A stretch of DNA of 64,000 nt, from positions 1 through 64,000 of the IMG/VR virus record IMGVR_UViG_3300037882_004081; one strand, given 5' to 3'. A model generated the notes under the pieces. That model saw only the letters and a program-made list of their open reading frames with translations. It had not been told where the DNA came from and made no database searches. Below are positions 15,384 to 23,633 of the stretch, piece after piece. The stretch comes from a virus. The first letter of the stretch is position 1. Every line of letters starts with the position of its first letter. Made by a program: the position numbers and the translations under genes.

Positions 15384-17300
15384 CTAAAGGTCCGTCAACA
15401 CTGCCTGAATGGCGTTAGCCACGATTGCGTTACCAGCATCCGACAGGTGCCATTCGTCGGCCTCATAGTTGGCACCCGACAGATCGGACACCTCGCCAAT
15501 TCCAGCGATCTCCGTAAGATCAATGAGGGTGTCGGCAAACGCTTGATACCCGGCGATGACGGCAGCATTGTAGATCGCACGCTCGTCTTCGTACCCCACA
15601 TCGATGCCGGGGGAATTGCGAGGAAGTTCGGTCGCAATGATCACGTGAGCCCCAGCTGCTCGGACAGTCGTGCAGAATTCTTCAACGATGTCGTACACGT
15701 CAGTACCGGTTTCACCGTCGGCAAGAAGGTCGGAGGCCCCACTCCACACCAACACGATGTTACGGGCTCGGTGGTTGGAAAGCATCAGCGCCAACCCGGT
15801 GGCAGTCGCCGCTTCGATCTCCTTGTTGGTGGCAGACGCTGGGATGATGTCCCACGTGGTAAGATCAGCTGCCACCAATTCGTGCCATGGGGTGCTGGCG
15901 ATGTCTCCATTGGCGATGCCAGAACCTTCGATAATCAGCTGAGGCTTGGCGTTGAGTGTCACGGAGCCAACCAGACCAAGGATGCGCTCAAGCTCCGAAA
16001 GCTCGTAGTAACTCAAGCACCGGCTGAATGAACCACAGCAAAGAATCGTACCCTCCAGTGGAGAGTCGGTGTCGGCGGTCGCACCACGCCCAACACGGTC
16101 GAATTGGAACGGAGTGTCACTGGTAACCGGAATCCCAGCGTAGCCGTTCTTGCGCAGGACTTGCCAAGTACCACCGTGCAATCCGACCAGCACGCGGAGT
16201 TCGGTGGGGTTGGACTCATAGGCGTTGGCGACTGCTCCAGACTCCGACATGAAGAAGTCGTTGCCAGCAGTCGTGCCGGTGTTGGGCGGGATCGCGAAGC
16301 CCTGGTTGGCGTCACTCGAAAGACCCAGCACGTAGTTGTATCCCGCTGAAGCCCTGGTAGCCGCTCTCACGACCGCAAAGACGGTCCGGGCGTAAAGCGG
16401 GGTAACGAGAGTGAGGAACTGATCGTTGGCGACCCCAGCGAAGTCGACTCCAGGTGTTGGGGCGTCGAAGGATGGACGATCACCCCCAGTACCTTGGGTG
16501 GCATGGTGTCCGTGTCCGGAAAGATCCTGCCAGAGCGCCACCGCTGCCGCATCGGCAAGCATTAGGTCGTCGGCGGTCCAGTAGGACTGTAGACCTTGAA
16601 TGCCGTTGACCGACCGCATCACGTTGGCGGTGGTAGCTGGACGACGCGTGCTCGGCGTGGAGTCCAGTGGCGCGGCATCAATGAGGTCAGGCACCAAGCA
16701 CATCCACGCGGACGCCAGTACGGTATCGGCGGTATCGTTGCGCAGCCGGAGGATAAGGCCACCGGTAGCGGCTGGTGTCACGCTCGGGGGAAGATCGTTG
16801 GCGAGGGTGTCGGCGACCTGCCATGCTGCTCCTTGGGCTCCCGTGAACGAGTCAAGCACCGTGGAGGTAGCTTCGTCGACAATCTCCAGCGTGAGATCGG
16901 CAAGGAGGTCAGTGAGAGCATCCGTGACCGCACATCCAGCAGTAATGAAGAATCCGGGCTGAGCGTCCGTGCTTGGGATTCCTCCAATGATCACGGTGGC
17001 ACCAGCCAAAATGCGGGTCGTGGGGAGGTTGAAGAACATTATCCCACGGTTAGTGAGACCACGAGCCAACTGAACGATCCCGCGTTGCACCAAAAGGTCC
17101 CGGTGGAACAGATCCCCTTGGACGCGCTGGTCCGTGAAGTAGTTGTACGGGTCAGACCCAACCGAAGCCCGGAGACGACTTTCGTCATCCACCCATGGGT
17201 CACCGGGCTCAGCGGTCTCCCCGCCCCATCCAGTCGCCCCGTCGTCCGGATTGAGCCAAGTCGGTGGGTACCGGTTATCGAGTCTGTTAAGCTGGATCAA
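15384..17300 (-). CDS. Tail fibre/spike with LamG-like and SGNH hydrolase domains, 638 aa
   Basis: The frame opens right after a TGA, and TTG 17300 is the only early start codon. Residues about 235-450 look like a concanavalin/LamG module (SYWTADDLML, then WQDLSGHGHHAT). The C-terminal 180 residues resemble an SGNH/GDSL hydrolase: IIEGSGIANG as the Ser block, VLVWSGASDLL at the GxND position, VIIATELPR, and the D615-E-W-H618 pair before LSDAGN. Such domains deacetylate or de-esterify surface polysaccharides. A receptor-modifying fibre is inferred. The Ser block reads GSG rather than GDS. Confidence 0.75.
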   Translation of the reverse strand: MIQLNRLDNRYPPTWLNPDDGATGWGGETAEPGDPWVDDESRLRASVGSDPYNYFTDQRVQGDLFHRDLLVQRGIVQLARGLTNRGIMFFNLPTTRILAGATVIIGGIPSTDAQPGFFITAGCAVTDALTDLLADLTLEIVDEATSTVLDSFTGAQGAAWQVADTLANDLPPSVTPAATGGLILRLRNDTADTVLASAWMCLVPDLIDAAPLDSTPSTRRPATTANVMRSVNGIQGLQSYWTADDLMLADAAAVALWQDLSGHGHHATQGTGGDRPSFDAPTPGVDFAGVANDQFLTLVTPLYARTVFAVVRAATRASAGYNYVLGLSSDANQGFAIPPNTGTTAGNDFFMSESGAVANAYESNPTELRVLVGLHGGTWQVLRKNGYAGIPVTSDTPFQFDRVGRGATADTDSPLEGTILCCGSFSRCLSYYELSELERILGLVGSVTLNAKPQLIIEGSGIANGDIASTPWHELVAADLTTWDIIPASATNKEIEAATATGLALMLSNHRARNIVLVWSGASDLLADGETGTDVYDIVEEFCTTVRAAGAHVIIATELPRNSPGIDVGYEDERAIYNAAVIAGYQAFADTLIDLTEIAGIGEVSDLSGANYEADEWHLSDAGNAIVANAIQAVLTDL

Positions 17301-17324
17301 AGTTCAAAAATGGTTGGTGGCGGA

Positions 17325-17633
17325 TTACTTGCCGCGCACGGAAATCAGTCGTCGAGCGAGTTTGGCGGCGAGGTCGGGACCAGCACCCGAATGGGTGGTT
17401 GGCCACACGACGACGGCGCGAGACTTGATCAGCACGTGCCGTTCGACACCGTTGGCGTCAAACAGGTTGAGTGCCACGCTCTGAGTCATCCGGTTTTCAA
17501 TGCGAATCGACGGGGTGGCGGCAACTGGCGTTTCCTCGACCACTTCTGGTTCCGGCTGCACAACTGGTTCTGGAGCCACGACTTCGACAGCCGGTACGAC
17601 TTCCAGATCTTGTTTTCGAGGTTTCTTAGCCAT
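17325..17633 (-). CDS. Small virion-type protein, 102 aa
   Basis: ATG 17633 is preceded by TACCTATC three bases upstream. The N-terminal half is a Val/Pro/Glu-rich linker (PEPVVQPEPEVVEETPV). The C-terminal half is a compact module (RIENRMTQSVALNLFD... RAVVVWPTTHSG). This layout fits a small virion linker or decoration protein. No family is recognised. Confidence 0.7.
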   Translation of the reverse strand: MAKKPRKQDLEVVPAVEVVAPEPVVQPEPEVVEETPVAATPSIRIENRMTQSVALNLFDANGVERHVLIKSRAVVVWPTTHSGAGPDLAAKLARRLISVRGK

Positions 17634-17663
17634 GAAGATAGGTAGACAGGTTTCTTGTGGTCT

Positions 17664-17834
17664 GTGAATAAAAAGCCGCTAACTTGCGAACACTGCCGCT
17701 GGTGGAAGAAAGGGGACTGTCGAGTTTTGAAGTTTCAGACTGGCCCTGAGTTTGGGTGCACGTTTCATGAGTTGAAGGGTCACAAAGGCACCAAGCCAAA
17801 GGTCACAAAAACTAACGGCGTATTCCCTCTATGA
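17664..17834 (+). CDS. Small zinc-finger protein, 56 aa
   Basis: A GTG-started frame of 56 codons ends in an ATGA overlap with the 247-aa gene, which supports that it is real. C8-x2-C11, C19 and C32 with H35 could form a zinc site (CEHCRWWKKGDC). The tail is Lys-rich (KGHKGTKPKVTKT). CAGGTTTCT lies upstream of the start. It heads a two-gene plus-strand unit. Confidence 0.7.
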   Translation: MNKKPLTCEHCRWWKKGDCRVLKFQTGPEFGCTFHELKGHKGTKPKVTKTNGVFPL

Positions 17835-18574
17835 GTCACGTCATCTTCCACCAATACTGGTCCAGACCCATCCTGACGCCAGTCATGCAACCAAAGGGTG
17901 AGATGCAGAGCGAAGATGGGACTCGGGCGATGCACTGCCCGGTGTACCGGAAAGCCGTCACCAACGCCATTTACTTGGTCACCGAGTCGCCGTTTTCCAT
18001 CACGTGGCGTGGCGGTAGGGAGGTGGAAGTGACGACGCCCGAATGGTGGCAACGATCCATGGACCATGCTCGTGGTGCTTGGGCCACTCGGGCAGTGGCC
18101 AGAGGGATCACCGAGAACCCCACTGCGTTCAGGTTCCACCACTCCAGGCCACTTGCTTGCCCAAAAGCCGGGATCAGCAACTTGTCGGGTCACTGTCTTG
18201 TCAACTTCTTCACCGGGCTATCGATCGAAACCGCTCCTGGTACGGGGGTGCTGGTTCTGCCACCCGTCAACCACAACCACAGCCCCAACCACACCATCCA
18301 GACCGGGGTCTATGACTCGTCCGAGTTTGCCGGGGACTTCTCGTTCAATATGCTGTTGCTCAGGCAGGACGTCAAGATCGAGTTCCAAGCCGGTCAGCCC
18401 GTTGCTTCGCTGTTCATGTTTGGCGAACTGTCTTCACCACCCAACGTCGTCCAGAGCACCATGGAAGACTGTATGAGGCGGAGAGAGCGAGCCGACGCCC
18501 ATTATTTCGCGAAGACTCAAGACGGAGCCAGTTACTCTACCGCCGTGAAGGCGTCAAAGTGTCCCTTCGGCTGA
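17831..18574 (+). CDS. Unknown protein, 247 aa
   Basis: ATG 17831 overlaps the preceding stop. Features include an aromatic N-terminal part, several histidines (PPVNHNHSPNHTIQ) and cysteines spread along the chain, without a recognisable catalytic arrangement. The 3' end overlaps the convergent 84-aa gene by 21 bases. It is a plus-strand island within minus-strand virion genes, which suggests an accessory gene acquired separately. Confidence 0.7.
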   Translation: MSHVIFHQYWSRPILTPVMQPKGEMQSEDGTRAMHCPVYRKAVTNAIYLVTESPFSITWRGGREVEVTTPEWWQRSMDHARGAWATRAVARGITENPTAFRFHHSRPLACPKAGISNLSGHCLVNFFTGLSIETAPGTGVLVLPPVNHNHSPNHTIQTGVYDSSEFAGDFSFNMLLLRQDVKIEFQAGQPVASLFMFGELSSPPNVVQSTMEDCMRRRERADAHYFAKTQDGASYSTAVKASKCPFG

Positions 18575-18808
18575 CATGACCGTGCCCATGTGCTCCGCGC
18601 ACCGGTAAACACCGCGCTCCCGTCCGGCCTTCACATTTGGCTTCCCGCACACCTCACACGGACCCGGACGATGACGCATTGGTCTCGGGTGGTCCTTCGG
18701 TTCCTCTTGTGGTCGCCCATCCAGGTAATATGGGAACTCACCACCCGCCAACGCCCCAAGTGCCGCCATGGCTACCATGGACGAAAGAGGGTTTCTCATG
18801 CTTCTCAT
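18554..18808 (-). CDS. Small zinc-binding protein, 84 aa
   Basis: ATG 18808 (MRSMRNPLSSM) is chosen because it lies just after the stop of the upstream gene; the frame is open farther up. An Ala/Gly-rich hydrophobic stretch (MVAMAALGALAGG) is followed by a metal-binding part CEVCGKPN...YRCAEHMG. It could be a small membrane-anchored or virion protein. No family is recognised. Confidence 0.6.
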   Translation of the reverse strand: MRSMRNPLSSMVAMAALGALAGGEFPYYLDGRPQEEPKDHPRPMRHRPGPCEVCGKPNVKAGRERGVYRCAEHMGTVMSAEGTL

Positions 18809-18824
18809 GACGATCAAGAAAGCT

Positions 18825-19616
18825 CTACGGATGGCAGGTGAGAATCGCCTTAAGCTTCCTTGAATTGATGGTCTGTGTGGCAGTGTAGCCAGATCCACTT
18901 GGATACCCGGCCTGATAGAACACCGAATTTGGCACCATCAAGTGCAGGATGCGATCTCCCGACACCCACCAGTCCGACATCTGGAACCCGGATCCCTCAA
19001 GAAGGTTACGGTACACGTAAACCGGCGTTGGGGTGGGGTTGGAAAGCGTGGGAACCGCAATGTCCAGTTTCTCCATGACCGAAATGGACGCCAGCTTGTC
19101 CAAGTCCATGGTGGTGTAAGCGGAAAAGTCAAAAGTGAGCGCCTGCTTGGTGCCACCCGCCCACACGTGGGTGGTCCAGTCGGTGAACCTCATCACGGGA
19201 GCCGCGTTCACGTAACCGTTGACGAGCGAGGTCAGGTTGGAGAACGAGGTCAGGATGGTGTTAAGAGCCGTGTTCAGGTACCCCAAGGTGACGAGGTGTG
19301 CCGACTCAGTGGGAGCGATGCCGGAAACTGGAGCGGTGAACGAGATCGTACCATCCGCCTTGATGAGACCCTGTTCAAGCAGCGTCCGGTTGAAATACGG
19401 GTTTTGGGCGACTGACTGCAAAAGCGAGTTATACGCGTTTACGATCAGGTTGGTACGCAGGATGATGTCGCCAATCTCGCGCTGGTGTGCCGATAGCGTT
19501 CCGGCGTCAGCAGCGGTGATGAAACGGACGGTTCCCGCAGGATTGCCGGTCCTCGTTTCCGCATCTGGATACGAGGCGTCAAGCGTAAGGGGATCTGGTA
19601 AAAGGGCGGCTGGCAT
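18825..19616 (-). CDS. Putative tail/fibre protein, 263 aa
   Basis: ATG 19616 overlaps the upstream stop by one base (TAATG). The protein is rich in Asn, Thr, Ser and Leu, with a helical coiled part (LNTALNTILTSFSNLTSLVNG) followed by a beta-type C-terminal domain. This resembles a short trimeric fibre or baseplate wedge. Assignment is by composition. Confidence 0.65.
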   Translation of the reverse strand: MPAALLPDPLTLDASYPDAETRTGNPAGTVRFITAADAGTLSAHQREIGDIILRTNLIVNAYNSLLQSVAQNPYFNRTLLEQGLIKADGTISFTAPVSGIAPTESAHLVTLGYLNTALNTILTSFSNLTSLVNGYVNAAPVMRFTDWTTHVWAGGTKQALTFDFSAYTTMDLDKLASISVMEKLDIAVPTLSNPTPTPVYVYRNLLEGSGFQMSDWWVSGDRILHLMVPNSVFYQAGYPSGSGYTATQTINSRKLKAILTCHP

Positions 19617-20152
19617 TAGGTGATCTTCGCTTTACGTCCCGCCAACACCACGCCGGTAACGACGCTGTAAACGGAACCAATGAACCCAATAAGTGACCGG
19701 GTGATTTTGATGCCGATCGCGAATCTGTCCTGCGTGAAATACTGCATGGTAGTGCTGGCAGTAATTTCCTCAATGGTGTCGGTGGAGTCGTGGATGATCG
19801 ACCCGGCACCGATCGAGATTTCCACACCAGATGGCCCAACCGCAGTAATCGTAAACGCACTGGAGAAAGTAAGCGACGTGGGGTCGACAATCGTCACACT
19901 GCTGTTATGATTGTTGATTGTGACTTTGCGGTTTTTGGCAGAATCAAGTCTGGCGATCGAACGCAATAGCGTTTCACCCTGCACCAAGCTCACCAACGTC
20001 CCGTACTGGGAGTAATCTGGGGTTACGGAAGCAGACGGGACTGAAGGCGACCCCGAGACCGGATGTCCCGTATACGCGGCCAACCTGCCGTCACCCAAGA
20101 CGCGGCTGTTTACCTCCAAGTCAAACTCTGTATCGGTGATGAGGGCGCTCAT
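19616..20152 (-). CDS. Putative virion protein, 178 aa
   Basis: ATG 20152 overlaps the upstream stop as ATGA. The N-terminus (ITDTEFDLEVNSR) is followed by a beta-rich Ser/Thr/Val stretch and a hydrophobic C-terminus (RSLIGFIGSVYSVVTGVVLAG). It lies between other virion-type genes. The C-terminal hydrophobic segment could enter a membrane or pack in the particle. Confidence 0.6.
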   Translation of the reverse strand: MSALITDTEFDLEVNSRVLGDGRLAAYTGHPVSGSPSVPSASVTPDYSQYGTLVSLVQGETLLRSIARLDSAKNRKVTINNHNSSVTIVDPTSLTFSSAFTITAVGPSGVEISIGAGSIIHDSTDTIEEITASTTMQYFTQDRFAIGIKITRSLIGFIGSVYSVVTGVVLAGRKAKIT

Positions 20153-20601
20153 GATGCTTTAGAGACCCTCTTCTTTGGGGTCTTCTTGGGTGCGGAAACT
20201 CTGGAGGTGACTTCTGGCACTGCATCCGCTACTTCAGCGGGAACGGGAACAGTGATGTTCTGGAATGCCAGCTTTGGGCCAATCTGCTTTGGAACGTACG
20301 TTCCGGGCATCTCGGCTGGCGGTGTCTCGGTGAATGAACCCAAGAACCGAGTGAGCGAAACACACTCAACGAGAGCCTTCAGGTAGTGGGCTTGGGCGAA
20401 CAGAGCGAACGGGTCTTGTGACCCCTTTTGCATCGCGTCCTTGTGCTCCTTGAACGTGTCGTCGCAGTTGGAGGTTGTGATGAAGTCAACCCACCAGTTG
20501 TCACCCTCGTCAGTCCAAAGATCGCGAATCACGATCCTGAACAGCCCCTTGTGGTGCCAAGCGATCTTGCCCCTTTTGATCCATGATGGTGTGTCACTCA
20601 T
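20149..20601 (-). CDS. Unknown protein with Lys-rich tail, 150 aa
   Basis: ATG 20601 lies about 15 bases after GATAGGTTTCT. The N-terminal 90 residues look folded (KGLFRIVIRDLWTDEGDNWWVDFI). The last 20 are a basic tail (APKKTPKKRVSKAS). It is the first of a short coupled run of three virion-type genes. No family is recognised. Confidence 0.65.
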   Translation of the reverse strand: MSDTPSWIKRGKIAWHHKGLFRIVIRDLWTDEGDNWWVDFITTSNCDDTFKEHKDAMQKGSQDPFALFAQAHYLKALVECVSLTRFLGSFTETPPAEMPGTYVPKQIGPKLAFQNITVPVPAEVADAVPEVTSRVSAPKKTPKKRVSKAS

Positions 20602-20618
20602 TCTGCGCTAGAAACCTA

Positions 20619-21719
20619 TCATTCTGGAACCGATGATCCGTCGAAAATCACTGAATAACCTCCAACGTCCTCGGTGCCGACTTGGTGGGTGATGCTGTTG
20701 ACCCATCCGGTAAGCTGATCTCGCTGGTAATAGCGTTGAGCTAGAGGGGTGCTGGAAAGATCGATGCGAAGTGGCAGCTGCAACTTTTGATCACCAATAA
20801 GATCAGAGCCATGAGCGTACAAGAACCAGCCTTCGATGTCCCACCCCGTGATGCCTTGGTGAGCCGCACCCATTGCTCGCATACCCTCCTTGGTGCGACA
20901 GGCAAACGTCCTGGCCCTCAAGCCGTCAATGGTGGGGATGCCAGCCGGGAGAAGCTCCAGCCGGTCATTCATGAACGCCCCCTTGACGGGATCGAAGCCT
21001 TGGAGTTCAAGCCTCAGCCCCCCATTCCTGATCACGTCCCAAGTTGCTCCCTTGACGCGGAAATTGGTGATTTGCCGCATATCCACCATCGCCTTTGGTG
21101 CACCCCCGTATTTTGGGGTGCAAAACGCAAGGTCCTTTCCGTCGGTCGAGAACAGCCGGAACCCGCCAAACCCATCGTTGGTGGCGGAACGCGGGATCAG
21201 GTATGACTCAACGAATTGCCAAGCCGTGCAACCAGCCTGCACGAGGTGTTCGAATTCCTGCACGCGGCTCGGGGTTTCCCGGTGTTGGCCGATGCTGTAT
21301 CCGGACTCGCCTAGGCACTGCTCCGCTATGTCGAGGGTGCTGGAGCCTTTCCATGCCCGGAAAAGTGGCACCAAGTTCAAAAGAGCGGATTCTTGGACGG
21401 TGGTGAGACTCAGGTATGCGTCACCCTCACTCACGCTATCCTCGCCGACATATGAGTGCACGATGTGCTTGTGCTCCACGCTCTCCTTACCTTCCGTGTT
21501 GACGAACTTGAACTGCACCTGCACAGACGAGCGGAGCAGGTTGGCCAGTTGCTTGAATTCCCCAGCCCGCCCTTTCACGTCTTGGAACACCAGTTCATGA
21601 TGAGCGGTTGAGAACCCGCCACGGGTGCGCTCAACAAGCTTCGTGGAACGCCAAGCATCCGTGATGAGTTGCTCGTTCCATTTCGCGGTCCAACCTACTG
21701 AATGCTTCGTGTACGCCAC
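20619..21719 (-). CDS. Putative tail/baseplate protein, 366 aa
   Basis: The start is GTG 21719, shortly after TAGGTCTATAG. The sequence has the look of a phage tail hub (gpD/gp27-like: LLRSSVQVQFKFVNTEGK, HKHIVHSYVGEDS, then a central LGESGYSIG and a C-terminal YYQRDQLTGWVNSITHQV), with beta-rich halves around a helical middle. I cannot confirm the family by eye. Confidence 0.55.
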   Translation of the reverse strand: MAYTKHSVGWTAKWNEQLITDAWRSTKLVERTRGGFSTAHHELVFQDVKGRAGEFKQLANLLRSSVQVQFKFVNTEGKESVEHKHIVHSYVGEDSVSEGDAYLSLTTVQESALLNLVPLFRAWKGSSTLDIAEQCLGESGYSIGQHRETPSRVQEFEHLVQAGCTAWQFVESYLIPRSATNDGFGGFRLFSTDGKDLAFCTPKYGGAPKAMVDMRQITNFRVKGATWDVIRNGGLRLELQGFDPVKGAFMNDRLELLPAGIPTIDGLRARTFACRTKEGMRAMGAAHQGITGWDIEGWFLYAHGSDLIGDQKLQLPLRIDLSSTPLAQRYYQRDQLTGWVNSITHQVGTEDVGGYSVIFDGSSVPE

Positions 21720-22085
21720 CTATAGACCTACAGAACGGTTGGATTTCCGTTTCGGCTTGTACCCAAACTTCTCAACGGTATCGGGAGCGTACCTTGGTCG
21801 ATTGTGTGTGATGGTGGGCTGGCTGAATCCAGTGATGATCGAAAGCTGATAATCCGACTGGTGCCAGTCGATTCTAGCAAACACCGACTCCTTGACGTGC
21901 ACTGGGCACCGGCCCTTTTTGCCGGGTGACCACTTTTTGTGACCATTCAGTTCACGCGACCGGGCGGCTTTCCGTTCCCGGCACTTCAGGCATGTTGCCC
22001 CACCGTTTGGGTTTGGTTGCCAGCAAGCGCAGCATTTACCTTCGGCCTTGAGTTGTCGTTGCTGGAGACATTGACGCGATGCCAT
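21720..22085 (-). CDS. Zinc-finger/HTH DNA-binding protein, 121 aa
   Basis: ATG 22085 (MASRQCLQQRQ) is five bases after the stop of the leaderless 97-aa gene. CCAC (18-21) and CLKC (32-35) form a probable zinc knuckle, followed by a basic stretch (RERKAARSRELNGHKK). A helix-turn-helix-like segment follows (YQLSIITGFSQPTITHNR). It probably acts as a transcriptional regulator or DNA-binding accessory protein. Confidence 0.65.
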   Translation of the reverse strand: MASRQCLQQRQLKAEGKCCACWQPNPNGGATCLKCRERKAARSRELNGHKKWSPGKKGRCPVHVKESVFARIDWHQSDYQLSIITGFSQPTITHNRPRYAPDTVEKFGYKPKRKSNRSVGL

Positions 22086-22089
22086 GTGG

Positions 22090-22383
22090 TTACAGTTTAG
22101 CACCGGAGGTGACCTCTTCGTGTTGCACCTCATCCACGAAAACGTGCGTGTAGATGGTGTTGTGGGCGGAATGCTTGGCCGTAGGTTCCAGGAACGCCGT
22201 CACCGTCATCGGACGGCGCTTGGTGTTGTGACCGCGCAAGCGGAAGATGATTTCGTGACCAGCGGTATCACGTTCGACCACTCCCCACGAGACGCCGTTG
22301 ACGGCGAGCTTCACGATGTCTCCCACGACCACTTCATTGGCGGGGACCTGAACGAAACCGGCTGGGGTGGTGTTTTGCGTCAT
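22090..22383 (-). CDS. Leaderless small beta protein, 97 aa
   Basis: ATG 22383 lies five bases after a perfect TATAAT box. The sequence (GDIVKLAVNGVSWGVVERD... HEIIFRLRGH) resembles a small beta-barrel, with a basic patch (NTKRRPM). No family is recognised. The zinc-finger/HTH gene is cotranscribed downstream. Confidence 0.8.
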   Translation of the reverse strand: MTQNTTPAGFVQVPANEVVVGDIVKLAVNGVSWGVVERDTAGHEIIFRLRGHNTKRRPMTVTAFLEPTAKHSAHNTIYTHVFVDEVQHEEVTSGAKL

Positions 22384-22388
22384 CCACC

Positions 22389-22417
22389 ATTATAACACAG
22401 ACCCGGAGTCTTGTCAA
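22389..22417 (-). promoter_or_regulatory. Consensus promoter P4 (leaderless)
   Basis: TTGACA at 22412-22417, 17-base spacer, TATAAT at 22389-22394 with extended TG. The gap to ATG 22383 is five bases. Confidence 0.92.
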
Positions 22418-22421
22418 GTAC

Positions 22422-22805
22422 CTACCCGTTCGCTCCGTGCTCGTCCCGTTCTATCTTCAACTCGTACATCAGAGCGGTGTCTTTGCACATTCGCTTCTGT
22501 GTGTTGTTCTTCCACCCGTTGCTCGGAAGATCTACCCACAGTATCCCAGACTCGATCACGCACCTCACCCATCCCAGTTCCTCCATCACGAAATCGTAGG
22601 GCTCCCCCGTGAACCCTCTGGTTTCTGCGATTTCCTTGGCTGTGGAAACGTGGCTTGGTTCCGATAGCCCCTTAACCAGTATCACTTTGCCATTTGGAAG
22701 AGCCCAGAATCCGTGGAACTCTGGGTACTGTGGAAGCTCATCAAAGCCCAATTCGACCCCGGCACGGATCGACTCCAACAAGCGGTTGATGGCCTCAACT
22801 AGCAT
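22422..22805 (-). CDS. Unknown protein, 127 aa
   Basis: ATG 22805 overlaps the upstream gene by 11 bases. The sequence mixes charged helices and a central FWALPNGKVILVKGL strand pair; no catalytic motif is visible. It ends five bases before the -35 box of P4. No family is recognised. Confidence 0.7.
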   Translation of the reverse strand: MLVEAINRLLESIRAGVELGFDELPQYPEFHGFWALPNGKVILVKGLSEPSHVSTAKEIAETRGFTGEPYDFVMEELGWVRCVIESGILWVDLPSNGWKNNTQKRMCKDTALMYELKIERDEHGANG

Positions 22806-23037
22806 CGCTGGGGAGTGTGGTACCAGCGCGGAAGAACGTCACCTCGCCACGGAGAGCGCGGCTGGTGGCGACCTTGTTGGCAAAGCGCTTGGCAGACGTC
22901 CAGTCCTTGAAGACCGGCTTGGTGAGCTTCCACTTGCCCGTCCAGTTACGGTAGGCAACCTGCACGCCACCACTTGCTTCGCTGTCGAAGTCATCAATCC
23001 TGGCAAGCGTTTCTTCGATCCGTTGGACGAGTTTCAC
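22795..23037 (-). CDS. Small basic protein, 80 aa
   Basis: GTG 23037 overlaps the upstream stop (GTGA) and removes a long upstream extension that reads through the DUF3307 gene in another frame. The protein is Lys/Arg-rich with two Trp (YRNWTGKWKLTKPV) and a helical C-terminal half. No family is recognised. Confidence 0.65.
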   Translation of the reverse strand: MKLVQRIEETLARIDDFDSEASGGVQVAYRNWTGKWKLTKPVFKDWTSAKRFANKVATSRALRGEVTFFRAGTTLPSDAS

Positions 23038-23369
23038 GTCGATAAATAAGCGATAACGCCAAGGAACGAAATGTGCCACGCTTGGTCCATGCACAGTGGA
23101 CCCATGGGCCACATGTCGGGAGTGGTTTGCCCAAAGAACCCCATCCATCTAATGTGAAGTGCGAACCTGTCTTGCAACCAGTGCTGCACGAGGATCGCGG
23201 CCAGCGCCCACCACGGCAACCCAACCTTCCATACCAGCAACAAGAATGGTAGCGCGTAAACCGCCACGTGGACCGTACAAACGAACGAGCTAGAATTCTT
23301 CCGTTGCATCCAGTGGTTCTGGAGCGGGAAATCACCGAACGCGTGAGCGGCAATCAGATACCCTAGCAT
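23034..23369 (-). CDS. DUF3307-type membrane protein, 111 aa
   Basis: The protein begins MLGYLIAAHAFGDFPLQNHWM, the AHxxGDFxLQ signature of DUF3307. Two or three hydrophobic segments follow (VAVYALPFLLLVWKVGL, PWWALAAILVQHW), with conserved His and Asp (VQHWLQDRF). A GTG at 23399 would start inside a strong terminator stem, so ATG 23369 is preferred. DUF3307 is an integral membrane family of unknown function. Confidence 0.75.
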   Translation of the reverse strand: MLGYLIAAHAFGDFPLQNHWMQRKNSSSFVCTVHVAVYALPFLLLVWKVGLPWWALAAILVQHWLQDRFALHIRWMGFFGQTTPDMWPMGPLCMDQAWHISFLGVIAYLST

Positions 23370-23376
23370 ATGTGCC

Positions 23377-23418
23377 AGAAAAATACAGCGAAGCCGCACC
23401 TTGTAGGGTGCGGCTTCG
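23377..23418 (-). terminator. Intrinsic terminator of the 34-aa gene
   Basis: A 12-bp stem (CGAAGCCGCACC at 23389-23400 with its complement at 23407-23418) and a six-base loop are followed on the minus strand by GCTGTATTTTT. It closes the transcription unit begun at P5. Confidence 0.9.
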
Positions 23419-23494
23419 AGAAACAGTTGGGGTGGTGTTGGTTACTTCATGGCGTAGGTGGGTTGGTGTTGACTGTGGGGAAGTTAAGAAAGCC

Positions 23495-23599
23495 CTACCA
23501 GTCCTCGCCGGTGATTTCGCCGCGAGTTTCCCAAGCTTCGTTCAGAAGCTCGGCGTCTTGCTGCTCGGTCTCAGGCTGTTGGTCGGGTTGCTTGCTCAT
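23495..23599 (-). CDS. Leaderless acidic microprotein, 34 aa
   Basis: ATG 23599 is five bases after a TAAAAT box with a perfect -35. The 34 residues (MSKQPDQQPETEQQDAELL, then NEAWETRGEITGEDW) are acidic and Gln-rich, with no Cys or membrane segment. A strong intrinsic terminator lies 76 bases beyond the stop, so this tiny gene is a stand-alone transcription unit. It could be an inhibitor that binds a host protein, as many small early phage proteins do; that is inference. Confidence 0.75.
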   Translation of the reverse strand: MSKQPDQQPETEQQDAELLNEAWETRGEITGEDW

Positions 23600-23604
23600 G
23601 GTAC

Positions 23605-23633
23605 ATTTTACCACACAAAGTGACACTTGTCAA
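23605..23633 (-). promoter_or_regulatory. Consensus promoter P5 (leaderless; -35 holds the upstream stop)
   Basis: TTGACA at 23628-23633, 17-base spacer, TAAAAT at 23605-23610 preceded by TGG. The gap to ATG 23599 is five bases. The TGA of TTGACA (23630-23632) is the stop codon of the toxin-like gene. Confidence 0.88.

Noticed and set aside
23370-23399. GTG 23399 as start of the DUF3307-type gene
   Set aside because: It would place the first codons inside the terminator stem, and the family signature begins right after ATG 23369.
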